Below, in pieces: positions 1 to 15,254 of a stretch of DNA of 16,711 nt. The first letter of the stretch is position 1. Each line of letters begins with the position of its first letter. The notes beneath the pieces are model-generated. The model did not search any database. It was not told the DNA's origin and was given only the letters and a program-made list of their open reading frames with translations. The stretch is from positions 1-16,711 of the forward strand of contig LXFE01002939.1 in the NCBI GenBank assembly GCA_001929475.1, in the 5' to 3' direction. Made by a program: the position numbers and the translations under genes. The stretch comes from Neolecta irregularis DAH-3 (lineage: Eukaryota > Ascomycota > Neolectomycetes > Neolectales > Neolectaceae).

Positions 1-99
1 TTTTATTTTTTGATATAATTTACTTTTGAACTTGACGATATATATTTCTTCTCAGTTGTCAGGAAAGAAATGGACTGACAGGAATTCAAGTTTGTCTTA

Positions 100-2552
100 T
101 CAAGCGGCAACTCTGTGCGCAACAGTTTCACGATCCCAGCATCTGTGATCGGACAGCAAATTAGCGAAAACATTAATAACACCCTTGTTCTCCCCGCCAC
201 TTCCAAACATAATCTTGAATGCGCTAGCGGCTTCTGTAGTCATATCAAACTTTTGACAAGTAACAACGCCTTTGTCAGCAGTAATCTGTTCAGAAGAAGC
301 ATCCAAAGCGTAATTCGTAGCAGGTAACTCACAAGCCTGTTGCAAGAAAGAAACACCCTCTCCAACAGCACAAATCGGCTTCAAATGCATGAATGCCTCT
401 CGAATAAAGTGAACCGCTCTTCCGCTTTCACGGAGAATCAAAATAGCTTGTATACCACCAGGAACAAAAACACCATCAAACAACGTAGATCGACAAGTGT
501 CAAAGCTGAAATCAGCCGATGGGCATTCTTTCTTGTCGAGGCCTGCTGCCGCGACGGGCCCGCGAACGGGACCGACAGTAAAGCAATTGGCTCCGGCGGC
601 AGTGAGAGCGGCTTTCATTGCGATTACGTGCATGGCGTTATATCCGCTGCCAAGGAGGAAAGCGATTCTTCGTCCTTTGATTCCTTCTTCGTTTTTATAG
701 TATGTTTGCGATAAGTATGGTGATACTTTGTTGTGCATCTGTCGTTTTCCTTTCGCTGGTACCGGAGCGCCGACTTTTGTTGCGACTATTTGTCAGACTG
801 CAAAGATAAGAGCAAGTCACCTTTGCATGCCAGGTCGTAGTTGACTTCAGCTAATCTTGAAGCCATTCGTTCGTAAACGATTTGGTCATTGCATTTTGCA
901 AGTTCAAAAGACAAGGCATCAGAAAGATGAGCTTGTTCATGAGGAGCTAGGGAATTGTAGAAAAGCTCAGCTTGGTTATAGTGTTCCTTAAACTTGGGGG
1001 CATTGAGCCGTGCCTTGATTCCTTCGACAATAGCCGGAAAATGCTCGTAACCTCCTTCTTTTTCGGTAGCAGTTGGCAAAATATCAAAACGGTTGGGTGA
1101 GTAATTGATCCGGTCCTTTGTGATTTGGTGTCGCATGAAACCGTCACGTTGAAAGTTCGTGACTGGGCATATTGGCTTATTGATGGGGAGTTCGGTAAAG
1201 TTAAAAGAGTTAAACCGATTCAATTGAGTGTCCTGGTACGAGAAAAGACGTCCTTGAAGTAACGGATCATTGGAGAAGTCGATTCCGGGTACGACGTGAG
1301 ATGTGCAGAATGCAACTTGCTCAGTCTCTGGGAAATATTCGTCCACGTTTCTGTTCAATTCAATTTCTCCGATATACCGAATTGGAAACTAATTAGTTAG
1401 TTTAAGCATACAAGCTTTAGATATACCAGTTCTTCAGGCCAAAGTTTAGTCGCATCTTCCGGATGAAAATCAAAATCATCTAATTGTGACTCTTTCATTG
1501 TCTGAATTCCAAACTTCCACTTTGGATAATTTCCAGACTCAATAGCGCTATCTAGAATAATTAATAAAGTTGGCTAAAGGTGCGAGATATACATAAATCC
1601 TTTCGGTGGAAATCTGGATCTTGACCGGCGATTTTAAGAGCCTCGTCCCATACGAGTGAGGAAAGCCCGCAAATTGGAGTAAAGTGGAATTTAACAAGAT
1701 TACGTTCTCCGGCTTTGTTGATCATAGCATAAGTGTTTACACCAAAACCTTGCATGTGTCGTAGACTTCGCGGGATAGCACGGTCAGACATAACCCACAT
1801 GAGCATGTGAGTAGATTCCGATCGGCTGTAGGCAAAGTCCCAAAAGTTGTCATGAGCAGTTTGTGCTTGTGGAACTTCAGTGCGTGGTTCAGCTATAACG
1901 TTAGGATGTGCTGAAGGAGTGGTCCCTACGTTTTCCGGCATGAATAACGTCCGGAAATTTGATAGCATCCTGAATGAAGAAGACAGGAATATTGTTACCG
2001 ACGATATCCTTGATGATAAGCACGAGAAGGAATACTACATTAGACATACCCAATTTCCTTCATCTGTATAGAACCGCACAGCGAATCCTCTGACGTCACG
2101 AACGGTATCAGCACTACCTCGTGATCCTAGGACTGTCGAGAATCTCAAAAAGATAGGCGTAGATCGACTAGTATCGTTTAAAACTTTAGCTTTGGTGACG
2201 TCATGTGCACTTTCATGAAGTTTAAATACACCATGTGCAGCAACTCCACGGGCATGTACGACACGTTCCGGCATACGCTCGTGATCAAAGTGTTGAATCT
2301 TCTCTCGTGCGTGAAAGTCCTCGAGCAGTGAAGGACCTTGTTGATCATATCCAGCCTTCCTTGTGAGCGGACAGCATAAATACAACAAACCTTGAGCCAT
2401 TCATCTGTATTTTGAACTTTAACGCCGGTATTCGTAGTAAGATGCCCATGATTTCTGGTAGCGTCTACAGTGACTTTGGCAAGCTGTTTGCTTTTGGCAT
2501 CTGCAGTCACAGATGATAGAGTCTTTTTAATAGCATGAACAGTGGAAGCCAT
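100..2552 (-). CDS. Large-subunit (clade 2) catalase with C-terminal DJ-1/PfpI-like domain
   Basis: Haem catalase that splits hydrogen peroxide into water and oxygen. Exons: 2552-2391, 2355-2050, 2008-1930, 1892-1593, 1551-1427, 1388-821, 785-100; introns are 35-41 nt, and the 2226-nt CDS closes in frame (741 aa). The start at 2552 gives a normal N-terminus with no signal peptide visible. The distal His is about residue 88 (RVVHARG), the Asn about 161 ([11 protein letters not shown]), and the proximal haem Tyr about 375 ([13 protein letters not shown]). Cys352 lies 23 residues before that Tyr, where E. coli HPII has His392; from memory, Neurospora CAT-1 has a Cys-Tyr cross-link at this place. 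Residues about 553-741 form the flavodoxin/DJ-1-like domain typical of the 700+ aa catalases (begins [13 protein letters not shown]). No C-terminal peroxisome signal is seen (ends VAA). It is divergent from the eL31 gene. The call is secure; the splice sites are inferred from family alignment. Confidence 0.95.
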
Positions 2553-3170
2553 TGTAGAGGAACTGAAATTTGATAGTGGAAGACTTTATAGTCACTAATA
2601 TATTGGGACGTCATGCTTACGCGGATGACCTCTTGGTGACATCGTGGACGTGAAGTCAGATTGCGTCCACTTTCCTGCCATGTAGAATAGTATTCATTCC
2701 CGACAGTGTTTGTGTCTTTCCGAGTTACTATAAAAGACAATCAAAGGCATTGCCAACCGTGTCTGTTTCCTTCAGAGTTACTATAAAAGAGAATCAAAGG
2801 GTTATTCTGTTAGTTTGAACATCAACTGGGATTGTAGAGGCAATATGTGAGATTATGAGGCAGTGGCTGATAAATTGAGCAATGCTGTAAAATGTGAAAC
2901 AATATTGACCTACACGGGTCGCTGAAGGAAAAAATAAGCTCTTTTAGAGTTCGACCAAAGATTCGAAAAGTATCATTTCAGCAAGAATATCTTATTGCAA
3001 CCCTATGTGCGTTATTACTATTCAGGACCGGCCGTTAATCACAATTCGCAATTTTAAAGTCGTTAATTTCCTCATTCAAATGCCCATAATTAGCTATTGT
3101 GACTGGCCGGCAAGTTTCACCCTCTGAACTCTCGTTCGCGCCTCTAATAACCTGTCTTGATATTCCACAA
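2553..3170. promoter_or_regulatory. Divergent intergenic promoter region of catalase and eL31
   Basis: These 618 bp lie between the two start codons and hold no supportable gene. They contain a duplicated TATAAAAG-bearing block (2722-2800) and two GC-rich motifs in an otherwise AT-rich stretch, ACCGGCCG at 3027-3034 and CTGGCCGG at 3103-3110, both nearer eL31. On the catalase side, minus-strand positions 2620-2563 begin GTAAGC and end TTTCAG, so they could be a 58-nt intron in the 5' untranslated region. That would be longer than any coding intron here and is only a possibility. A reading frame open upstream of the eL31 ATG has no ATG of its own. Confidence 0.6.
2722..2800 (+). repeat. Two-copy direct repeat containing TATAAAAG
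   Basis: A 26-nt block at 2722-2747 recurs at 2775-2800 with one mismatch (CAATC versus GAATC after TATAAAAGA), giving a 53-bp period. Each copy contains ACTATAAAAG and ends TCAAAGG. The blocks sit 170-250 bp upstream of the catalase ATG and 370-450 bp upstream of the eL31 ATG. Either could be a duplicated core-promoter or regulatory element; the sequence does not say which gene it serves. Confidence 0.7.
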
Positions 3171-3620
3171 ATGGCTCCTACACCAAAAAAAGCAAAGAGC
3201 AGGTCTGCGGTCTTCGATATCGTCGCCCGGGATTACAGCATTAACCTCCACAAGCGGGTTAACTGTCCCAGTATAAGATACCACGGAATCTAACCGTCGT
3301 AGCTGTTCGGATTAACATTCAAACAACGAGCACCCAGAGCGATCAAGGAAATTAAGAAATTTGCTACTCTACACATGGCACGTCTTTTGAAATAAGCAAA
3401 CTGTTCTTACGCAAACCAGGGAACCAAGGACGTTCGAATCGACCCACTTTTGAACAAGGAAGTCTGGAAGCATGGCATCAAAGGAGTTCAACACCGAATG
3501 CGCATTCGATTATCAAGGAAGAGAAACGATGAAGAAGGAGCCAAGGAGAAACTGTACACATTAGTCCAGGCTGTTCAGACGACTAGGGTCAAACTGCAGA
3601 CGGCTGTTGTCGATATTTAG
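3171..3620 (+). CDS. RPL31: 60S ribosomal protein eL31 (RPL31)
   Basis: Component of the large ribosomal subunit, near the peptide exit tunnel. Exons 3171-3257, 3303-3377 and 3420-3620 give 120 aa, the normal family length (about 113-125). Conserved blocks seen are DYSINLHKR (exon 1), [16 protein letters not shown] (exon 2), and DVRID...[23 protein letters not shown] (exon 3). The first intron (45 nt) is GT-AG with a CTAAC branch-like motif. The second (42 nt) starts GCACGT and ends CAG; only this GC-AG junction joins the two conserved halves in frame. The start is the ATG at 3171, giving the usual short basic N-terminus ([14 protein letters not shown]). Confidence 0.95.
3378..3419 (+). other. 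GC-AG intron in eL31
   Basis: The exon before ends in ATG and the intron starts GCACGT and ends CCAG. Reading through gives a stop 6 codons later (after MARLLK). The GT found 4 nt inside the intron would put exon 3 out of frame. Phase 0. Confidence 0.8.
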
Positions 3621-3876
3621 ATTGTTTTGTCAATGTCAAAAGTCGCATTGTCGTCCATTTATGTTTATGGGAGGACACACCTGTTGATATTCTATTCTTT
3701 TTTAAGCGGCCATGAGGATCCAACAGTCTTGTCGCAAAGTACCTCTATCTAGAACTCGGATGTATCAATAGGCATATCATTGATATATCTGAATTCTAGA
3801 TAGATTTTTTCATTTGAACTGCTTCGCCGTTCCAAACTCAAAATTCACCCCACAGCACACTGCGTAATCCACTAAC
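3621..3876. other. Intergenic region, eL31 3' end to MCR1 promoter
   Basis: 256 bp without a gene between two same-strand genes. It contains one strong hairpin (3744-3804) with a T6 run, described separately. The 72 bp between the hairpin and the MCR1 ATG are otherwise featureless. Confidence 0.6.
3744..3804. repeat. Imperfect 26-bp inverted repeat (hairpin) followed by T6
   Basis: The left arm 3744-3769 pairs with the right arm 3779-3804 at 23 of 26 positions, with a 9-nt loop at 3770-3778. The three non-matches, read as plus-strand RNA, are two G.U wobbles (3758/3790 and 3762/3786) and one C.A (3755/3793), so a plus-strand transcript would fold almost fully. Six T follow at once (3805-3810). 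It lies 124 bp after the eL31 stop and 73 bp before the MCR1 start. It could be a 3'-end structure, a 5'-leader structure, a small RNA gene or a miniature mobile-element remnant. Confidence 0.75.
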
Positions 3877-5032
3877 ATGATTATAATCCCAACAACCCGC
3901 TCAGCCCTGACTCCATTGCACAGAGTGGCTTTTAGATCATCAATTCAATTAAAGCCATTCTCTTCAGAAGCTCCAAAACCCAAGAACTCCAAGGGTCTCG
4001 TTCCACTAACAGTTGGGGCAGCGGCTCTCGGTGCCGGCTACTACTACAAAGATACTCTCAAAAGCTTCTTTTCATCGTCAACGTCTACTCAATCAAGCAG
4101 TAACTCGTCCGCAGCATTCAAGAATAAAGATGAATGGATTGATTTAAAGGTACTCAACATTTTCACTTCCAAACATTCTAATTCGAATCAAGCTCGAAAA
4201 GATTGAAACAATAAATCATAATACTAAGAGATTTCGTTTCGCATTACCGTCTCAAGATCAAGTCAGCGGGCTGCACGTCGCCTCTGCTCTTTTAACAAAA
4301 TATCAAGGTCCAAAAGATGAAAAACCCGTTATTCGACCATATACGCCTGTATCTACAGTCGATGCCAAAGGCTACATTGACCTTCTCATCAAAAAATATC
4401 CGAGTAAGAAGAGAGTTGTATTGGAGCTGATGCCTGTTTAGATGGGCCGATGTCGACTCATCTTCATGATATGAATGTTGACCAGCGATTGTCATTCAAA
4501 GGTCCAATTCAGAAATATTTAATGGAAGAGAATAAACATCAGCGGATTGGGATGATTGCGGGTGGAACGGGTATTACGCCAATGTACCAAGTCATTCGAC
4601 ATGTTCTGTCAAATCCAAATGACAAGACGAAAATCTCTCTCGTTTACGGAAATGTATGTTGAACAAGAACCATAGATAACAAGGTAGATCTCCGAAAAGG
4701 ATATCCTTTTGAAACGTGAACTGGAGGAATTGGAACTAAAGCATCCCAACTTTAGTATGGTTTACTCCGCATAGAGCTAATCGGCAGGCGTGTTTTACAT
4801 TCTCGATAACCCTCCTTCATGGTGGGCCGGCGGAAAAGGCTACATCACGAAAGACCTTGTTGCGAAAATCATGCCGTCGCCCCGAGATGGAAATATCAAG
4901 ATCTTCGTCTGTGGACCCCCAGGATTATATACATCCGTTTCTGGCGGTAAGAAATCACCAACTGATCAAGGTGACTTGACTGGAATGCTCAAAGAGCTCG
5001 GATATTCAAAAGAGCAAGTTTTCAAGTTCTAG
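3877..5032 (+). CDS. MCR1: NADH-cytochrome b5 reductase 2, mitochondrial (Mcr1)
   Basis: Flavoprotein that passes electrons from NADH to cytochrome b5 or other acceptors at the mitochondrial outer membrane or intermembrane space. Exons 3877-4149, 4193-4403, 4442-4653, 4688-4754 and 4788-5032 give 335 aa, close to the fungal family length. The N-terminus is a basic, hydroxylated presequence-like stretch followed by a hydrophobic anchor at about residues 41-57. FAD-binding motif RPYTPVS is at about 139-145 and GPMST at 163-167. The NADH-site motifs are [10 protein letters not shown] (202-211) and CGPPGLY (296-302); the end, [13 protein letters not shown], is typical. Four introns of 33-43 nt are all GT-AG; junctions were fixed by family sequence, for example [12 protein letters not shown]. 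The OTU gene begins 39 bp after the stop on the same strand. Confidence 0.95.
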
Positions 5033-5071
5033 ATAGGACAGATAGTACAAAATACATACAGTATCATATGG

Positions 5072-5832
5072 ATGGATGATGCGGTTAATAGTTTCAAGGT
5101 TCAACTTTTAACCACTCTAAAAATGGAAAGCAGTAATTTCTATCATCGTCCCCAGAAACCAAATCGGCAGAAAGCTCGTTTGGTATACTGGTCCCCTCCG
5201 GTAGATATATCTAATAGGAACCCAAGGCCCGTAGAGCCGGTGAAATACAAGCTCAAAGAGACGAAGCGGAACGTGAAGCCTCAACGATACCTAATTACCA
5301 AAAATTCGAAAGTATAGCTATTAAACGGAAAGTCGCAGAACTAGGATTAATCGAGAAAGACGTGAGATTTATGAAATGAAAAAGCTGATGATAGATTAAT
5401 CCGGATGGTCATTGTCTGTATGTCGCTTTTGCAGATCAACTGTTGAGTCGCCATGGAATAAATGTATCTGCCTACCGTTGCATCCTCACCTCGCTAATTT
5501 AGACAACATATCAGGCCCTACGGAAAGAAGCAGCAACATATATTCGTTCTCATTGCGTTGATTTTCTGCCATTTCTAGTTGACGAAAACACTGGCGAAAC
5601 AAGCGATATCGACGCCTATTGCGATGAAATTCAGGACACAGCAGTTTGGGGCGGAGAAATGGAAATTATGGCGCTAGCAAAATCGAGGGGTGTGTCTATT
5701 CATCTTGTACAAGAGCAAGGTCCAGTTATGAAAATTGAGATTGAAGGTGGGAAAGACCCAATTAGACTGGCTTACTATCGACATATGTATGGTTCAGGGG
5801 CACATTACAATTCGTTGCGGGATAAGCATTGA
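5072..5832 (+). CDS. OTU-domain cysteine deubiquitinase (OTU2/OTUD6 family), short N-terminus
   Basis: Predicted ubiquitin-specific cysteine protease. Exons 5072-5182, 5227-5361, 5395-5463 and 5503-5832 give 214 aa. The catalytic motif DGHCLY carries Asp86 and Cys89. The C-terminal catalytic His is His206 in AHYNSL. The OTUD6 landmark AVWGGEMEIMALA lies between them. Before the OTU domain are the family's basic block (NRQKARLARRAGE) and an E/Q/R-rich linker. Family members are usually about 300 aa with an N-terminal coiled coil of roughly 100 residues. Here only about 37 residues precede the basic block's junction, and the MCR1 stop lies 39 bp upstream, so there is no room for it. Intron 1 ends at 5226 (KARL|ARRA), not at the weaker 5217 AG. 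A 3-codon frame ATG-GAT-GGA-TGA at 5068 overlaps the start. Confidence 0.88.
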
Positions 5833-5869
5833 TATTATATGAATAAATAATTATACAACAAAATGCAAG
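5833..5869. terminator. Shared 3' region between convergent OTU and SWD1 genes
   Basis: Only 37 bp separate the two stop codons. AATAAA at 5842-5847 is a candidate poly(A) signal for the plus-strand OTU gene. The minus strand reads TTGTATAATTATTTATTC, AT-rich like a fungal poly(A) efficiency element. Normal 3' untranslated regions must overlap the opposite coding region. Confidence 0.4.
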
Positions 5870-7420
5870 CTATTCACGCTTTCGTTTTGTGGGTTTTTTG
5901 CCATTTGGTTTTGGTTTTCCGTTTACTTCGTTTCTTTTTTTGGGAGAGCAAGGTTGGGGAATAGAGTCTTCTTCTTCATTTGGATCGAGTATAACGGGTA
6001 AAAGGAACCCATGATCGCCTCGAGCGTGAGTGATTGTAGTGATATCCACGTCTTCGTCTTCATCGTGTTGTTTTCGTTTTGAAGCTTCTTCTTCGGGCAA
6101 CTTGAATGTTAATGATTATAATTTAGAGAAATACCATATCAAACTCGTCTTCGCGTTCTTCGTATTCGATGTTTTCTTCGAGTTCTTTAAAGTCTGGGGC
6201 AAAAGTACTCCAGCCTTCTGAGTGTGACGTTGCCCATATATAGATTATGCCGCTCTCGAGGCCAAGAGCGGTGACTACTGGCCGTGTTGGATGCCACTAG
6301 CTGTTAGTACAATGGAATGGACTAGAATACATCGACGTCTGTTAATTCTTCACGGGGGCCTTCTAGCATTTTTACAAGTGAGCCCATGGTGCGTTCCCAT
6401 ACGTATATATCGTGTTCTTTAAAGGTGGAAGCTTTTTTCAGCAGGCAATTATAAAGCCGGTACCCATCACGTAGTCGCCATTGGAGCTGAATCCACATGC
6501 ATTCCACTGAAATCTATTGACGACGTCTTGGAATTTATGTTCAACGGCAAAGTCTATGGTTTCAGGGAGGGTAGATGCATTGGTGGGGACCAGAGTGCGG
6601 ATGATTCTGTCTGATGCGTTGACTACGAGATCTCTTCCCATTGGACTGAGACGGATATGCTTGATGTTTGACGATGTGAGGCGGTTTGACCAGACAACCT
6701 GGTGTTAGCTGGATCAGATGGGTATTCGTGCCTGGCGAGTCTCGCAGTGAATGACATTGAGCCAGCCCTTGCTGGTTCCTGTATAGATATAGTTGCCCGT
6801 CCTGTCGTATATCGAGACGAGTGTGAGCTGTTTTGCGTCCTGCGCCGCCTGTTTTTCGTTTATTTCGCCGTCATCGTCGTCTTCTGTCTGCAGCCTGCGT
6901 GGTATTGAGGGCAGAATATGTTTAACGGCTTTCAAACAGGCGATATCGACCAGCACGGGTTTGTCTTCGTAGAGCGATGCCACAAACATCAGACTATGAT
7001 TTAACCACTCGTCTCGGGTGTAAATACTGATTGTACGGATGAATATCTGCGCCCCAGATGGGAGCCTCGAACGACACAGAGCGTTTGCGGGAGCCGTCTG
7101 CGAGATCCCACAGCACAGTTCTCCAGTCTCTTGCCGCAGACAACAAAAAACGGCCGTCGCGGGACCAACTATGGTTAATAACGCAACAAAAACAAAAACA
7201 ACCAGACAGACTGCACTGTACGGGTATGGCCACGCATCAAACGAGAAATTCCCGCCGTCACAAAATCCCAAATGACCACCGCACCATCTGCGAGTCCAGC
7301 TGCCAAATGATCGCCGCGCGGACTGAATCGCGCGCAAGTCGCATGGCCATATGCGAGCGACGCGGTGAGACTCTCTGGATAATCCTGCGCAAACGGATCC
7401 AGGAGTTCGAGGTTGGCCAT
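5870..7420 (-). CDS. SWD1: COMPASS (Set1 complex) WD40 subunit Swd1/RbBP5
   Basis: Core subunit of the histone H3 lysine 4 methyltransferase complex. Exons 7420-7203, 7168-7028, 6993-6732, 6698-6464, 6431-6331, 6296-6135 and 6100-5870 give 449 aa (yeast Swd1 is about 426). WD repeats include VVIWDF (about 48-53), CWSRDGRFLLSAARDW...LWDL (73-95), NACGFSSNGDYVMAS and IYVWERTMGSLVKMLEG. After the propeller, residues about 348-372 (GWSTFAPDFKELEENIEY onward) match the RbBP5 segment that activates the methyltransferase and binds Ash2. VDITTI at 391-396, after an acidic run, matches the WDR5/Swd3-binding motif. The tail is basic and nuclear-signal-like (KKPTKRKRE). Six introns of 32-34 nt are present, one GC-AG. 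It is divergent from RPB1 over 132 bp. Confidence 0.94.
6699..6731 (-). other. GC-AG intron in SWD1
   Basis: A 33-nt intron read on the minus strand. It follows CAG, starts GCACGA, has a GCTAACA branch-like motif and ends CAG. It joins CETRQ to VVWSNRL, the expected WD40 sequence. Read-through meets a stop after ARIPI, and no usable GT donor is nearby. Phase 0. Confidence 0.8.
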
Positions 7421-7552
7421 TAATTATAAAAACAAAAAGGACGTGGGGGTCTCAAATCAGCAGGTGAGATCCAGTTCGGTTGACCACTTTGCAACTCACC
7501 ACCCAGCTCCCCTACCCTCGCTCCTCTCTTCCCCTTTAAAATCTGCCCAAAC
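7421..7552. promoter_or_regulatory. 132-bp bidirectional promoter, SWD1 / RPB1
   Basis: This is the whole interval between the two divergent ATGs, so it must carry promoter and 5' leaders for both. On the RPB1 side, the last 50 bp are strongly pyrimidine-rich (runs such as CTCCCCTACCCTCGCTCCTC) and end CAAAC before the ATG, as in highly expressed fungal genes. TTATAAAAAC lies directly beside the SWD1 ATG, too close to act as its own TATA box. Confidence 0.65.
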
Positions 7553-13638
<6,086 letters not shown>

Positions 13639-14297
13639 CGAGCAGAGTTGCCTCTTCTCCAACATGATTCTACAACTCGAGATTTATTCCTTATGCTGAC
13701 TTCATCATATCTGACCTTTCTTTTTTCTCTTTCAAATTTGGAACTAATGGGTAAGATGTGTCAGAGCAAAGCTCAGCCACGTCATTGTATAAAAATGATT
13801 TTTCATCAAATATTGAAATGGTATCTATATGTGGGATTGATGTCATCATTTGGATTGATGCAGAGTTTTGTCAATAGAATACTACGCTAAGTAATTCTGT
13901 ACGAGATATAAAACGACTTATTTCTCAAGAAGCGCACATACAATTTGACAGGACTTCTTACTACAATCCATCAGCCAGCAACCCTCATACAACGTATATC
14001 AATATCGACGACCTCCTTCATATCATGATGCTCCCTCTTACGCGAATCCTTCAGACTTTATATATACTCGGCAAATATAAAGCCGCCCTATCGTCAATCC
14101 TTATTGAAACCTGGGCGTCAGAATAGGGACACAAGTTCATCAAATATATCAACAATTTCATGGGAAAGATCCGATTAAAGTTGTTAGCAGTGAACTCTGT
14201 CGACATATGAAAGAAGGATTCATTCATGTGCTCCAAGGCGGTCGATTATCAGGCTGAATGTATCTGGTCCTCAGATTGCCCTATTTCATATCTGATT
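13639..14297. other. Unresolved interval between RPB1 and the glycosyltransferase
   Basis: No gene can be assigned. A plus-strand frame without an ATG at its head is open from 13878 to the TAG at 14124-14126 (82 codons) and looks helical toward its end (DLLHIMMLPLTRILQTLYIL). A second frame over 13949-14079 reads PPSYHDAPSYANPSDF. It could pass through a possible 51-nt GC-AG intron (14071-14121) into a stretch ending SSELCRHMKEGFIHVLQGG before a TGA at 14255-14257. The frames compete, so at most one is real. A further 80-codon plus frame at 13648-13890 shows no family. It may be a decayed or multi-exon gene, or RPB1 3' sequence plus chance frames. Confidence 0.3.
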
Positions 14298-15254
14298 ATG
14301 AATTATGCCCGGAATAATAGGTGGAAACCGCTACTTCTGACACTCTGTCTTATCTTAATTGTACTCTATTTCCTAATTGATTCAACGTAATATATCCTTT
14401 GAATAGATAGTTGACCCGCTAGTGGACAGAAGTTTGAGAGGCGTACGTCATATCCGGAAAAAAGTCTCGGCTTTAGCAAAATATATCTAATAGCAACCTC
14501 TTCGGAGGTATGGCATATTCATCTCGAATACTTGATTACCATAAACTTGAATACACCATCTTCCCATCTTATGGGCCATACACTGAAATAGTTCACTCGA
14601 CTATGTCGCAATACTATCCAGAGAACCCTGAAGACGTTAGGCAACGCGGGAAGGTACTGATGTTGGGCATCTCATTGCGATTTGGAAGAAAGCATGGGAC
14701 AACCAGCAACTCCATACAATCTTGATCCTCGAAGATGATATCGACATTCGATTGGATATCAAACTACGGGATGGCTACAACTTCCCTCAGATTGGCAATA
14801 TTATTTTTTAGGAATATGTTATTATAGGTCTGTGGATAAAGATATTCCTCACCTGGATGGAATGAGTCCATTTTCAGTTCATGTACCTGTATTAGGAAGC
14901 TCGACTGTGGTGTTTGTATGCATGCTTATGGAGTTCGTCGTTTGCTTCTTCCGCAGATTCTAGAGTGGAGTAAGCATCCGTCAAATGGGATTGACCTCGA
15001 TGCCTTGAGCAATCCACTTGAGAAAGGGTTGGTAGAAGGATACACGTTGTGGCCTGTGGGGGTGATTCAACGACCATTGACCAAAATGCGAAATAGTCTT
15101 ATTAATGAATTCGAAGGTTTTAGTGAGGATGGGTTTTTTTAAGCAGATTGGAGACGCAGCGACGTATTTCGTCAGGGCGAAAGCACAGCAGAGAAGGTTG
15201 GGGTTGATTATGGGTATTGAGAACCACACTGGTTCTTGCGCTGTCATTGTATAG
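14298..15254 (+). pseudogene. GT25-like type II membrane glycosyltransferase, disrupted by frame shifts
   Basis: Resembles fungal glycosyltransferase family 25 proteins, which act in the secretory pathway. Exon 1 (14298-14386) encodes a short basic tail and a signal anchor of about 18 residues (LLLTLCLILIVLYFLI). A 36-nt intron (14387-14422) leads to GFSKIYLIAT, the expected first strand. Then come, in order, LEYTIFPSYGPYTEIVHST, GHLIAIWKKAW, the family acidic motif LILEDDIDI, LPSDWQYYFLGICYY and CMHAYGVRRLLLP. Each segment is in a different frame from the last or the one before, with breaks near 14509, 14668, 14771, 14890 and in the T7 run 15134-15140. Most look like single missing bases and no intron fits them, though a 50-68 nt intron might explain the one near 14890. 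The final frame ends at TAG 15252-15254. It is either a decaying gene or a stretch of poor base calls. Confidence 0.6.

Noticed and set aside
57-80. TGTCAG / CTGACA inverted pair 3' of catalase
   Set aside because: Six-base arms and a 12-nt loop are too weak to call a structure.
1911-1929. A 19-nt GT-AG intron in catalase that would also keep the frame
   Set aside because: It would leave six extra residues in a conserved block. A 37-nt intron (1893-1929) ending at the next AG gives [15 protein letters not shown], the family sequence, has a CTAAC branch motif and matches the other introns in size.
3099-3170. In-frame upstream extension of eL31
   Set aside because: It starts with GTG, not ATG, and would add 24 residues absent from the family.
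5183-5217. A 35-nt version of OTU intron 1
   Set aside because: Also in frame, but it leaves the branch-like CTAAT touching the acceptor and inserts EPK. The 44-nt version (to 5226) gives the family sequence KARLARRA.
7463-7500. GGTGAG / CTCACC inverted pair in the SWD1-RPB1 promoter
   Set aside because: Six-base arms with a 26-nt gap are expected by chance.
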